A DNA stretch of 64,000 nucleotides from Prunus persica (taxonomy: Eukaryota; Streptophyta; Magnoliopsida; Rosales; Rosaceae): the NCBI RefSeq assembly GCF_000346465.2, contig NC_034010.1, positions 12,010,945 to 12,074,944 on the forward strand, read 5' to 3'. Position 1 is the stretch's first letter. Each line of letters begins with the position of its first letter. Positions 21,586 through 33,800 of the stretch are shown here, in pieces. The notes below the pieces were generated by a model, which had not been told where the DNA came from, searched no databases, and saw nothing but the letters and a program-made list of their open reading frames with translations. Position numbers and translations under genes: made by a program.

Positions 21586-23821
21586 ATGTCTGAAAGTTCT
21601 GATAGGGAAAGTCTTGACCCCCCTGCCTTCGGCGGGGATGATACTGAGAGTCAAGAGCCGAGTCAATATATATGTTCTGAAGAGGAAAGTTCAGAGACAG
21701 AGGGTATGGTGGAAGGAACCATAGAAAGTAGGATGATAGGGCCTGGGGGTGAGAGGGCTGAGCCATCGGGAGACTCTGGGTCGGCTGCATATAGGGAGAT
21801 GCAGAGAAATTATATAGAGTTAGAGGCTATAGCAAATCGGGTTCTAGCCTTGCCTCAGACGCAAGAAGTGGGTTCGAGCAACCAGGCATCACCATCAGGG
21901 TCTGTGGGTATAGCCGTGGCTTCGGTGTCAGAGGGATTAGACATCCGGGTTGGTGTCCCGTTGCCGAGGCGGAATACACTTACAGAAGCGAAATTGGCCC
22001 AGCTACGAACAGATTTTTGTGTGCCAGCCTATGTGGGCTTGAGGTTACCCACGGAGGTTGATGTAGTCAGATATCCTTCGGATGGCTCCGTGATGATTTT
22101 TACAGATATGTATCGGCATGGCTTCAGACTACCGTTTCATCCGTGGGTTCAGATGATGTTGGCCAAGTTGGGGTATGCACCGGGGCAGTATAATCCCAAC
22201 TTTTGGATTCTTCTTCATGGGGTGTATATCGCCTGGTGGTTGGCTGGGTTAGGGGAGCCAACGTTTGAGCAGTTCATGTACCTGTACTCCATTTCGAAGC
22301 AACAGGGGAATTTTGGCTGGGTACAGGCCAATTGCCGAAAGGCGAAGGAGAGGGGCTATTTTATTGGACACAAGCCCACAACGCAAAAGTCCTGGAGGAA
22401 CAGGTGGTGCTTGGCCTATGGGGACTGGGAATGTCCTCCAGGGAAGAGCGTTGTCCAGCACATTCCTACCCACTTCCAGTCTATAGGTCCTTGCCCCATC
22501 CCTTAAGATTGTCAAATGCCTGATTGTGTTGTTTTGGCTCCTATTTTTGGTTCTGTACTTCCTTTGTGCCAGTGTAAATGGCTAAGTAGTTTCTAACTCT
22601 TGATGCAGGTTCAGTGAAGTGGGGCCCTATCTCCAAGGAGCAAGAAGACGAAGTTGAGTGGGTGAGGGCGCAGCTATCAGAGACTGAGCGTGAGTGCGGG
22701 AACCTAGTCACGCAGAAGAATTTGTTTGAGTCCGGACTGCTGCAAGGAAGTAAGTACCTGGGTTATCTTTTTGTTGTGTGCTAAGCCTGTTGTAAGTTTG
22801 AGTAATAGAGTTGCTTTGTTTGTTTTGACAGTGGCTGGCATCATAAGGGGGAGCACGAAGGTGGCCGTAGACATTGATGAGGCCGAGATGCAGAAGCGGC
22901 TGAGGGAGTCTCGGGCCAAGAAAGCTGAGAAAATTGCTGGGAAACGACCCAGGGATGATGATGAGGGTCGGGTCGCGGACGTGCTGGGGAAGAGGAAGGC
23001 TTTGGAGGAGGCTCATCAGCATGTGATGGGGTCAGGGCCGAGGCTTCCGCCCTTTGATCTGCAGGCACCGCCGAAGCTACCCTTCGGCATGGAGGATGTG
23101 TTCGCTGAAGGGGTAGAGAAGGTAGACTTCGGCAGGCTACGCCAGCAGAAGAAGGAGGTCAACCTGGCTATGCACCGGCAGGAGGTGCCCTTAGTGAAAG
23201 TCTTCCTGGAAGGCGTGAAGAGCGACCCTGAGGCTCTGGCGAGGACTCCAGCTGCTTCCTTCATTGACCGGGCCCAAAAGACGATCCTCACCTCTGCCTA
23301 TGTAAGTGTTTAGGCCATTTTTGAATGTATTTGTGTTGGATTATTTGTGTGGATTGACTAACATGGTTTTGGTTTTGCAGGCCTTTGGCGAGATGTACGT
23401 CAGCATGGCCAAGGCTGACAAGGAGATCCAGAGGCTGAAGAGGCGGGATGAGCTAGCCAAGAGCAAAATGGCAGAGGCGCAGGAGGCCATCCGAGAGAAG
23501 AACACCTTGCTGGTTCAGAAGGCGGCCCTGGCCAAGGAGGTGGAGGAGCTGAAGAGATCTAGGGCCGAGGAGGTGGCTGCTGCCCGAGCCGAGGCGATTG
23601 AGTCCTTCCGATCCTCAGAGGAGCTGAAGAGCTATATCATGGACCGACTGGTTGATGAGCAGCTTCGCTGGGAAGATAGGTTGGTTAGGTTCAACCCCTC
23701 ACTGGAGATTAACTTTGACACCAGTGGCGAGCCTCCTGCACAGACCCCTCCTGCTGATGCTAGCGCCCCGACACGAGAGGCTGAGCCAGCCACTGAGGAT
23801 GCTCCTTCGACCGAGTCCTGA
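21586..23821 (+). CDS. Antisense gene of the Tat element (gypsy-type transposon domain)
   Basis: Four exons join in frame: 21586-22486, 22609-22749, 22832-23301 and 23381-23821, giving 1953 nt and 650 residues. All introns are GT-AG. The acidic N-terminus is followed by a domain like the 'putative gypsy type transposon' family: around residues 185-210 it reads LPFHPWVQMMLAKLGYAPGQ and then WILLHGVYIAWW. Exon 3 holds a basic stretch (RAKKAEKIAGKRPRDDDEG). Exon 4 is a long coiled coil (KADKEIQRLKRR onward) ending in a Pro/Thr-rich acidic tail. Antisense ORFs at this place are known in Grande-type Tat elements, but their function is not established. The gene converges on pol, with 327 bp between their stops. 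Confidence 0.8.
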
Positions 23822-24148
23822 AGGCGTTGCCTTCGTGATGTGTTATAGCTATTTTGTACTCTAGTGATTGTGTTTGAACACTTGTTTGTTTTGTTTACTT
23901 TGGTTATGTATGAACATTTGTCCTTGCCTGGAGCAAGGCTGTTTTTATTTATGATATGAACTTAGCTTGATATCAATTGTGTTAACAATGATAACAATGT
24001 GAGTTCATGAGAATGAGCCTGAGTCAGGCATTTTATTGAAATAGATGCCGAAAGGCAGAAGGTACAAGTGGTCTAGGGTCTAGATACCTTACGTCTAACT
24101 TACAGTAAATAATCAAGACCAAAGTATTATCCTAGGGTCTAGATATGT
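23822..24148. terminator. Convergent 3' region between antisense gene and pol
   Basis: This gap separates the TGA of the plus-strand gene from the stop of minus-strand pol. It is AT-rich with no reading frame. Both transcripts must end or overlap here; no single polyadenylation signal can be assigned with confidence. Confidence 0.4.
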
Positions 24149-26806
24149 TTACTTGTAATAGTACTTGAGGTGGTCAGCATTCCACGGGTGAGGCAGCGTC
24201 TTGCCTGAGGAATCACGAAGCTGATAAGTGCCGGGGCAGCAGATTTTGATAATCTCATAAGGACCTTCCCATGTAGGGCCGAGGGTACCCTCGTTGGGAT
24301 TTTTGGTAGCCAAGGAAACCTTGCGCATGACCCAGTCCCCCATTTTGAAAGCACGGGGCTTGACTCGGGAGTCATAGTATTTGGCGATGCGTTGCTTGTA
24401 CGCGGCATTGCGCATGCTTGATTGGTCCCGGAGTTCGTCAATGAAGTCGAGGTTGAGGGCCAACTGCTCGTCATTGGCCGTGGCATCGTAAGTGGAGGTT
24501 CGGTATGTGGGCTGGCCAATCTCTACCGGAGCCACGGCCTCGGTTCCAAATGATAGGGAGAACGGCGTTTCACCCGTGGATGTGCGGAAGGTGTTGCGGT
24601 AGGACCAGAGTACTTCTGGGAGTAGTTCTGGCCAGCAGCCCTTGGCTTTGTCAAGTTTTGTCTTGAGGGTCTTCTTGATAATTTTGTTCACGGTTTCGAC
24701 CTGGCCATTGGACTGAGGATGGGCTGGGGAGGCGAAACACAGACGAATCTTGAGGTTCGAACAAAATTGTTTGAATTTGGCGTTGTCAAATTGCCGGCCA
24801 TTGTCGGTGATGATGGAGTTGGGGATGCCGAAGCGACATACAATGTTTTGCCACACAAAGGATTCGATGCGAGCCGCAGTGATGGTGGCCAAGGCCTCGG
24901 CCTCAGCCCACTTGGTGAAGTAGTCTACGGCCACAACAGCATACTTGACTTGGCCCTTGCCCTCTGGCATCGGTCCGATGAGATCCAGTCCCCATTGGGC
25001 AAATGGCCAAGGACTGACCATGGCCGTCAGTGGTTCTGCCGGGAGTTGTGGAATGTTGGCGAATCTCTGACATTTGTCGCATTTTTGGGTGAAGGCCTGG
25101 GCGTCAGTGTGGAGTGAAGGCCAGAAATATCCTTGGCGGATTGCCTTATGAGCTAACGAGCGTGCGCCCGAGTGGTTGCCGCAGATGCCTTCATGGATTT
25201 CTCGGAGGACATAGTGACCCTCCTCTGGAGTCAGGCATCGGAGGTAAGGAAGGCTGAAACCCCGCTTGTATAAGGAGCCATTAATGATCAGGTAACGGGC
25301 AGAGCGATGGCGAACGCGTCGTGCTTCTGCCGGATTAGCCGGTAGTGTTTGGTTTTGTAAGAATTGGAGGATGGGGTCCATCCATGTAGGGCTGTGATCA
25401 ATAGTGCAGATGAGTGGGGCTTGTGTGCTGGGCTGGGCCAAAAACTCGATGTGGATGTGGCGACCCAGTCCTTGCTCCAAGGCTGATGCCAACCTGGCTA
25501 GTGCATCGGCATGGCTATTCTCGGAGCGCGGCACCTGCCTGATAGAGTGGGCTTGGAAGTTTGCCAGCAAGTGCCGAGCTTGCTGGAGGTAGGCCGTCAT
25601 AGAGGCATCCTTAGCCGTGAAGTCCTGGTTGACCTGGTGGACCACAAGTTGTGAATCGCTGAATATCTGAATTTGCCTGGCGTCCATCTCTTTGGCTAAT
25701 CGAAGACCAGCTAAGAGTGCTTCATATTCGGCCTCATTGTTGGAGGCTTGGAATTTGAAGCGAAGGGCGTACTCGAGGGCAACCTTGTCTGGGGAGATGA
25801 GAACGAGGCCGGCCCCACAGCCCTGGGCATTAGAAGAGCCGTCTACGAATAAGGTCCACAGGGGCTGGGTTAGGTCGAGATTGCCTTCGGTGGGGGTTTG
25901 GTCCTGGCTGGGAGGGGGGTTGGGTTCGATTATGAGCTGGGTAGCTGCGGAAGCTTGGGGATCCGTGAATTCGGATAGGAAGTCAGCAATGGCCTGGCCC
26001 CTCATAGCCGGGCGGGGTTTGTAGTGAATATCAAACTCGCCCAGTTCAATGGCCCATTTGACCAGCCTCCCAGAGGTTTCTGGGTTCTGCAACACCTGTC
26101 GGAGCGGGTGGTTGGTTAAGACATGGATGGTGTGAGCTTGGAAATATGGTCGGAGGCGTCTTGCCGAGACGACCAGGGCGAATGCCAATTTTTCGATGTC
26201 CGGGTAACGAACTTCGGCATCTTGCAATGCTTTACTAACATAATGCACTGGGTGCTCCGCGTGATCTTTTGATCGGATAAGCACAGAGCTAACAGCCGAA
26301 GCTGAGATGGAGAGATAAATCACGAGGATGTCTCCGTGCTCAGGGGTTGACAATAAAGGGGCCCGACCCATATACTCCTTCAGCTCGCTGAAAGCCGTGT
26401 CACATTCAGCAGTCCAGGTCATGTTTCTTTTGGTGCCTTTAAGGGCCTTGAAGAATGGGGCGCAACGGTCAGTGGCTTTGGAGATAAATCTGGTCAGGGC
26501 TGCGACACGCCCTGTAAGGCTTTGGATATCCTTGGCCGTCTTAGGTATTGTCATATCTAAGATGGCCTGGATCTTTTCTGGATTGGCCTCAATGCCCCTC
26601 TGGCTGATCATGAAGCCAAGGAATTTTCCGGAAGCCACCCCGAATGCACATTTGGTGGGGTTAAGCCTCATTTTGTATTGCTTCAGAATGGTGAACATGG
26701 CAGAGAGGTTGGGGATGTGCTGGTCAGCCGTGCGACTCTTGACTAGCATGTCATCGACATAGACCTCCATGGTATTGCCAATCAGGGGGGCAAAGAGCTG
26801 ATTCAC
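24149..26806 (-). pseudogene. Tat pol, downstream part: RT, RNase H, aRNH, integrase
   Basis: The 885-residue frame opens just before the reverse-transcriptase active site (VYVDDMLV, residues 14-21). It then has the Ty3-type RNase H (PVHYVSKALQDAEVRYP, about residues 185-200) and a second archaeal-type RNase H (LFVDGSS, NNEAEYEALLAGL, IFSDSQLV, HADALARLAS; about 315-440). The integrase follows: an HHCC zinc finger (HEGICGNHSGARSLAH to CDKCQRF) and a D,D,E core (GLDLIGPMP, ITDNGRQFD, NGQVETVNK). The end resembles the usual integrase C-terminal strand domain (GPTWEGPYEI). It is separated from the upstream frame by a one-base frameshift near 26824, so it is not a separate gene. Confidence 0.9.
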
Positions 26807-29800
26807 CAGACGCTGATAAGTGGCCCGGCGTTTTTGAGGCCGAAGGGCATCACCTTATAGCAGTAGAGGCCGCGGTCCGTAATGAAAGAGGTGTGTGCCT
26901 GATCTTCGGGGTGCATGAAGATCTGGTTGTAACCTGAATAAGCATCCATGAAGCTAAGGAGGGCGTGGCCGGCTGTGGCGTCGACTAGCTGGTCAATGCG
27001 GGGTAGCGGGAAGCTGTCCTTTGGGCATGCCCGATTAAGGTTGGTGTAGTCGACACACATGCGCCAGCCCTTTCTTGGCTTGCGGACCATCACGACATTG
27101 GCCAGCCATGTGGGATAGTCAACCTCCCTGATGAATCGGATACTACTCAATCGATCCACCTCCGCCTTCATGGCCTCATAGCGCTCGGGATCATAGGCTC
27201 GACGCTTCTGTCGGACTGGTCGGACGGCAGGATTGACGCTAAGCCTATGAGATATGATGTCTGGTGATATGCCAGGCATGTCATTGTAGGACCAAGCGAA
27301 GACTTCGGAGTTGAGGCGGAGGAAGGCGACCAGGTCAGAGCGAAGCTCTGGTGAGATGGAGGTGCCGATCCGGACTTGTCGATCCGGGATATCGTCATGG
27401 AGGGTAACCAGCTCCAGGTCCTCCATAGGTTCGGCCTGTGGTGCGATGGACTCCTCCCTGGGGTCTTCAGGTGGGTCTGTGCCAGCTTGAGGAGGGGCGG
27501 GAGCCTGGGTTACTGCTAGGGCTTCACTCCTATGTTGGCGATTGGTGGATTTGATGGCTGAAGCATAGCAGCTTCGGGCTCCGAGTTGGTCGCCGCGCAC
27601 CGTGCCTGGGCCATTAGGAGTGGGGAACTTCAACAGCAGTATATGCGTGAAAATAAAAGCCTTCATTTGGGCCAAGGCTGGGCGGCCGAGGATGACGTTG
27701 TAGGCTGTGGGGCAATCGACGATAAGGAAGGGGGTAGTGATCGTCGTCCGCTGGGGTGCGGCCCCAATTGAGATGGGGAGATGAATGCTGCCAATGGGCT
27801 GGACCACATCACCCGAGAAGCTCACAAGGGGTGTGATGCTTCGGTCGAGTAGGTGAGGCGGGACCTGGAGTTCATTGAAGCACTCGGCGAACATCACACT
27901 GACCGAGCTGCCAGTGTCCACCAGGATACGCCCAACGTCGAAGTTAGAAATGTCAGCCCGGATAATAAGTGGATCGTCATGGGGGAGGATAACACCACGC
28001 TCCTCCTCCTCGCAGAAGGTAATGGGGGCCCAGCCAGTCCTGTGGGTCTTTGGCAATCGTCCCTGCTCGGTGCTGAAGACCTGGTGCGCATAGGTGGAGC
28101 GGACATAATGTTTGATGGAGTTGTTGGAGGTGCCAGCCAGGGTAGGACCTCCGCTGATGGTGGAGATCATGTTGATTTGTCGTTGGTGAGGGTTAGGCGG
28201 GGCTGGTATGTTGCGCACATAGTTGTCCAGCTTACCTTCCCGGATGAGCCCTTCAATTATGTTGCGCAAGGCAACACAAGATTCGGTGTCATGGCCGCTG
28301 AATTGATGAAAGCGGCAGAAGACCCCCGTGTTTGGCATAGGCTTGTTGGATGGTCTCCGGGGGGGTGGCTTGGGGATGATGGGGGCTTCACGTGCCAGGA
28401 CGTTCTCATAGGTGGTGTTGAGGGTCGTAAAAACCTCAAACCTGGGCCTGGGTGCGAATGGAAGTGGGGCCCGATCACCAGGCCTGGGAGGGTTGCTTCC
28501 ACTAGATTGATGGGGGTTGCCATGTCTGCCACGTTTGTGATTGCCGAAGGGATGCTGGTAGCTATCCTTCCGCTTATGTGGTTGGTTGTCCTGGGCAATC
28601 GGGGCAGGGGTAGAATGCTGAGGTGGGGCTGGGGCGGGTGCTGAAGCCGGTGGAGGGTCGGCGAAAGTGTTGCGCGCCAAGTTGGCTGGGCCACGCTTGG
28701 AATTGAAGTATTCAGCCTTAGCGTGGATCGCCGCCTGCTTCATCAGCTCTGCATATGTGTTCCAACTGTTGCTATGAACCAGGTAGCGGAAGTTGGACTC
28801 GCGGAGGCCGCTCTTAAAAGCGCCGAAGGCAGCGCGATCGTCAGTGTCTGGGCAGCGAGAGTATTCATGACTGAACCGAGCTGCATATTCCCGAAGGGGT
28901 TCGTCCTCAGCCTGCCTAAGCATATACAAGTCGTCGGCAGAGTATAGGCGATCAGTCTGGATCATAAAATGGTCCAGGAACGTCTGCTTGAGACTATCGA
29001 AGGAGTTGATGGTGCAGGGGTGGAGCCTGTAGAACCAATTCAGGGCCGCGCCGCTGAGGGTGGAAGGGAAAAGGAGGCACATGCCTTCATCAGTGAGGCC
29101 TTTGCACCCAAGGGCAGACTGGAAGGAGTGGATGTGGGTGAGAGGGTCCTCCGTGCCAGTGTAGAAAGCGATGCGGAGGGGCTGGATATCTTTCTCCTGG
29201 TGGTAGTGGAGGATGCGTTCAGTAAAGGGCCCTGGTCGTGGTTTTGCCCAGAGGGGTTGATGGCTGCGTTGTTGTTCGCTTTCCAAGCGCCGGACCTTTT
29301 CGAAGAGAAGCCTCATGGCCGGGTCGGCATGAGGAAGAGTTTCAGGCGCCAAAGGCCTGGGGGCGGGGCAGACAGGGACTGGGGATTGTTCCCAATTTTC
29401 CAGCGCCCCGGTGTGGTAATTTGGCCAGGTCTCCGAATTATAAAAGTCCCAAGTATCCGAGTCCCCGACACCTTCCTCGTCGGGTATGCGGACGGGGGCT
29501 GGCGAAGGGCCCGGGTGTGTCACCCGTGGGTCTTCGAGGTTGACAGGGATAGGGATCGGCCTTGGCTGGCGGTCCGAGAGGCGATCCCTGCAATCTTGGT
29601 AGATCCTGACTGGTTCATGGGGCCGGTCCCTCGGTGGGGGAACGCAAAGGGGTCGTGACTGGGCTATCTCCGGATGAAGGTGGTCCTTACCCTTGCGGAG
29701 CCTAGCCTGGGCCGAGGCACTGTGGCTGGAATGTACCGGCTGGTTCGGCTGAGTAGGCCCAACGTTCTGGGTGAGGTCTTGCGGGGCATCCTGGGTGTGA

Positions 29801-30012
29801 GTCCTTTCCCAGTTCCGCTTTAAAACACGGTAGTCATGTTCTAGCTCAATGTTCCTGCAATGAAGGTGGTCGTATTTTTCCGACATTTTAGTGACACTGT
29901 CGCGGAGACGCTCCACTTCTGCCTGGAGAGTGGCATCTTCCGAAGATCTCCTTCTAGAAGTACCATCGCGGGGGGTATGATGCTGGGTATCGCGGCTATC
30001 CTCGGTCGGCAT
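26803..30012 (-). pseudogene. Tat gag-protease-RT, upstream part
   Basis: The 1069-residue frame begins with an Arg/Ser-rich tract and a coiled coil (about residues 25-70). The Gag core follows at about 285-420 (LLFPSTLSGAALNWFY, LREYAARFSHEY). Next come a CCHC-like knuckle (CRFHQFSGHDTESC) and an aspartic protease (ILVDTGSSVSVMF, about 685-700). The first half of reverse transcriptase ends the frame: VDYTNLNRACPKDSFPLP, LLSFMDAYSGYNQI and MPFGLKNAG. Directly after that motif the frame is lost through a missing base near 26824 and stops at 26803. The Gag and protease parts look intact. Confidence 0.9.
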
Positions 30013-30103
30013 AGCAGAATGTGGGGTGAAGAAGAGGCGACGGGGCCTGAGGGGTGAAGGAGCCAGCTGGGCTGATAGAGAAAGAGGGGATTCAAGTGTC
30101 GAT

Positions 30104-30121
30104 TTCCCACAGACGGCGCCA
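30104..30121 (-). promoter_or_regulatory. Primer binding site of the Tat element
   Basis: Three bases inside the 5' LTR, the minus strand reads TGGCGCCGTCTGTGGGAA. It starts with TGG, complementary to a tRNA 3' CCA end, as required for minus-strand DNA priming. I do not assign the tRNA species with certainty. Confidence 0.85.
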
Positions 30122-30124
30122 AAC

Positions 30125-30630
30125 TGTTGATGCTCAAAATGGCCCGGCCAATATTGAGTCCAACTTAGTGATTAGATGTGCTGAGTCTTCAGCAGAGAAG
30201 AGGGCTGAGGCCCTTGGTGAAATGGGTTGGTGAGAGACCTGTAGAAGGTAAAAAGAGGAGAAGCAATCGTCAAGCTTCGGACACCGGTGTGGTGCCGGCC
30301 GAAGGCTCTCCGATGCCTAAGTCAATTACAAGTAGTAATTCTGGCAGAGTAACAGTAAAAGTGGGAGAGTAGTTCTCTGTTTTACCTGGGTACTGTTCCC
30401 TATTTATAGGGAAGTGAAAGTGGGAGCTTTGCACAAAGTTCCAATGTGGGACTTTGTGCAAGCCATTGTGGTGACGACACGTGTCCTGGAGATTAGGTTT
30501 GGCAGCTGAGAGCTTCGGCAGGTGTCTGGCACCTCGGAAGTGTGTCTTCCTTCGGCATGGGAGAAGGCGTGGCTGCCTTGGTGCTAGTCGCTTTGATGCT
30601 GGGTCTGCTCGGTTCATTATGGTGTAAACA
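30125..30630 (-). repeat. LTR (5' LTR in element orientation)
   Basis: This 506-bp LTR holds the promoter for the gag-pol transcript. TATAAATA on the minus strand (complement of 30401-30408) is the likely TATA box. It is 99.6% identical to the partner LTR by direct comparison. Confidence 0.95.
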
Positions 30631-30743
30631 TAAAGTATTAGGAATTTTCTTTAGCACCTTGACATTCAATTTTCTCTAGTCTCATTATGATTGACGTGTG
30701 ATTTCCATAACATTAATTATGCATTGTATATAGCAGATAATTT

Positions 30744-30879
30744 ACTCCTTTATATGGTTTTGTCTTGTATGATTGTGTGGCTTTCTTCCTTTTTTCCTAT
30801 ATATATCTGATGCAAGCTAGCATATATCAATATACACTTGCAGTGTTTTTGCATGTGCATGTGCTTTTGATCAATTAAC
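30744..30879 (+). promoter_or_regulatory. RLP core promoter and leader (unit A)
   Basis: A tatatatat TATA-like run at 30799-30807 lies about 75 bp before the ATG. The sequence from 30779 to the ATG is practically identical to unit B (63457-63557). Upstream the copies differ: here 30636-30778 is followed at distance by the Tat element, whose inner LTR end is only 249 bp from the start codon. Confidence 0.55.
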
Positions 30880-33800
30880 ATGAAGGGCGACGGAAGGTGC
30901 TTGAAACTCTTTCTTGCATTATCGATCCTTTTCCTACAAAACGTAAAAGGAGGAGAAGTTGGCCACAGCCACAACCACAGCCACAGTCACAGCCTCAGAG
31001 ATGCTAAAGTGACAGTGAGGTGCATAGAGAGGGAAAGGCAAGCACTACTTGCATTCAAACGTGGCCTGGTGGATGAGTTCAATCTACTCTCAACTTGGGG
31101 TTCAGAAGCCGAAAAACAAGATTGTTGCAGATGGGAAGGAGTCTATTGTAGCAACCAAACTGGCCATGTGATTCAACTTCATCTTGGATATTCTTTCCTT
31201 GATGAGATGTTTCAACCTGCTTTTGAATATTCTTTCCAAGGTAAGATGATTAGTCCTAAACTGATTGAGTTGCAGCATTTACAATATTTGCACCTTGCAT
31301 CCATTGATTTCAATGAGAGCCAAATTCCTGATTTCATTGGTTCTCTAACCAATCTAAGATACCTCAGTTTCCATTCCTGTCATTTGGTTGGTCAAATTCC
31401 AAGTTCGTTTGGAAACCTCACGCAATTGCAATATCTCGACCTCAGCTATAATTATCAGCTTCAACCAGAAAATCTCAATTGGCTCGTTGCTCTTTCTTCT
31501 TTAACGGATTTGGGCCTTGCATCCTTTGATTTCAATTGGAGCCAAATTCCAGATTTCATTGGTTCTCTAACCAATCTAAGAAACCTCAAACTCTCTTCCT
31601 GTAATTTGGTTGGTCCAATTCCAAGTTCGTTTGGAAACCTCACACAATTGCAACATCTCGACCTCGCCAATAATCAGCTTCAACCAGAAAATCTCAATTG
31701 GCCCCCCGCTCTTTCTTCTTTAACAGATTTGGACCTAAGCGGAAACAATCAAAATACTGTTTTGGACCTTGCATCGATTGATTTCAATGGGAGTCAAATT
31801 CCAGATTTCATTGGTTCTCTAGCTAATCTAAGGTACCTCAGTCTCAGTTCCTGTAATTTGGTTGGTCAAATTCCCAGTTTGTTTGGAAACCTCACGCAAT
31901 TGCAACATCTCGACCTTAGCGGTAATCATCTTCAAGCAGAAAATCTCAATTGGCTCCCTGCTCTTTCTTCTTTAACGTATTTGGACCTAAGCGGAGCCAA
32001 TCTCAGTACTGTTTTCGATTGGCCAGAAGCAGTACTTAATAAGCTCCCTAAACTAGAAGAGTTGACCTTGGTGAACTGTAGTCTTCCTCCTCCTCCTCCT
32101 CCTCCTCCTACTCTTTACAAAACAAATTCTTCTACATCTCTTGCGTATGTTGATCTCTCTGACAACCATCTCACTTCTTCAATATTTCTTTGGTTGTCCA
32201 ACTACAGTACAAGCCTTGTTGCTCTTGGCCTCTCCAACAATCATCTATCTGGTTTCATTCCCAATTTCATTGGAAACATGAGCTCTCTTGTGGATCTGGA
32301 TCTCTCTGATAACCAGATTAAAGGAGCGAATCCAAATTCGTTTGCAAGGCTGTGTAATTTGCAAACATTGCAGCTTCAAAGAAATCATCTGAGTGGACAA
32401 TTATCTCAACTATTGCCTAGATGTGCTCAAAACTCATTAGAGGAATTGTACCTCTCTAATAATGTTCTTGCGGGGTCATTAAACAATCTTACAAGCTTCT
32501 CATCTTTGGAAGTCTTGCATCTTAGCGCCAATCAATTAAGCGGAAAAATACCTGAAAGTGTTGGGCAAATGTCCCAACTGTATGACATTGATTTCAGCAT
32601 GAACTCTTTGGAAGGGGTGGTTTCAGAAACTCATTTCTCAAAACTCTCCAAATTAGAATATTTGGATTTATCCTCTAACTCACTAGTTTTAAACTTTAGT
32701 TCTAATTGGGTTCCTCCCTTCCAGTTGAGATACATAAATTTGACGTCCTGCAAGGTCGGTCCCCTTTTCCCAAAATGGCTTCAAACTCAAAAACATTTTT
32801 CCCTGCTTGATATTTCTAATGCTGGAATATCTGATAGCCTTCCAAGTTGGTTTTGGAGTAATTTTCGTAGCGCAGACATTATTAATCTCTCACAGAATCT
32901 AATCAGAGGAATACTTACAAATTTGACAGCAGAATTTCCATTTTACGCAGAACTACATTTAAGTTCGAACCAAATAGAAGGTCCAATTCCCTCAATTCTA
33001 TCACAAGCCTCATATCTGGATCTCTCTAATAATAACATTTCAGGGTCGCTTTCTTTCCTATGTGCAAGTGCAGATATGAGTTATCTTAATCTTTCAAGCA
33101 ACAGTTTTTCTGGAGAACTTCCGGATTGCTGGAGCCATTTGGAGAATAATCTAGTCATGCTTGATTTGAGTAACAACGCTTTTTCCGGAAAAATTCCCAT
33201 GACAATAGGCTCTTTATTTCAAATGCAAACTTTGAAATTAAGAAGCAACCGATTTGTTGGAGAATTGCCTTCATCGTTGAAGAACTGCACAAGTTTAGAG
33301 GTTATTGATCTGGGAGATAATAAATTATCAGGACCAATACCTACATGGTTAGGTGTGAGCTTCAATAATTTGGTTATCCTGATGCTTTCCTCTAATCACT
33401 TCAATGGAAGCATGCCCTCGCAATTATGTCATCTAACACGAATTCAAATTATGGATTTTTCTGTGAACAACATCTCTGGAAGCATACCCAAATGCCTCAA
33501 CAATTTGACTACTCTGGCTCAAAAAGGAAATCCAAGTCTATCCAGTAGACATTCTTATACGAGACTTATGGGTAATAACACAGCTGCTAGTGCTAATTAT
33601 GAGGATGATGCAAGCTTCATATGGAAAGGAAGAATGCAGACATACAAAAGCACTTTGGGACTTGTGAAAAGAATTGATCTCTCAAGCAATAGATTAACAG
33701 GGGAGATTCCAAGTGAAATCACTCATCTTGTTGAGTTGGTTTCTTTAAACCTTTCAAGAAACCGGTTAACAGGTCAAATAACTCCAGAGATTGGAAATTT

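Larger units (their letters stand above)
18689..30630 (-). mobile_element. Ty3/Gypsy LTR retrotransposon, Tat lineage
   Basis: The complete element is bounded by 506-bp LTRs (TG...CA ends) and a 5-bp target duplication TAAAG (18684-18688 and 30631-30635). Gag-pol reads on the minus strand in the order gag, protease, reverse transcriptase, RNase H, second (archaeal-type) RNase H, integrase. The double RNase H is diagnostic of the Tat lineage. A spliced antisense gene lies between pol and the downstream LTR. The LTRs differ at only two positions, so insertion is very recent. A one-base frameshift breaks pol. Confidence 0.95.

Noticed and set aside
26803..26832. Programmed ribosomal frameshift in pol
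   Set aside because: The break is inside the reverse-transcriptase domain between conserved motifs, not at a gag/pol boundary, and no slippery site with a following structure is evident.
27853..29658. Plus-strand open frames of up to 263 codons opposite gag-pol
   Set aside because: They are antisense shadows of a high-GC coding frame on the minus strand, with no recognisable domains.
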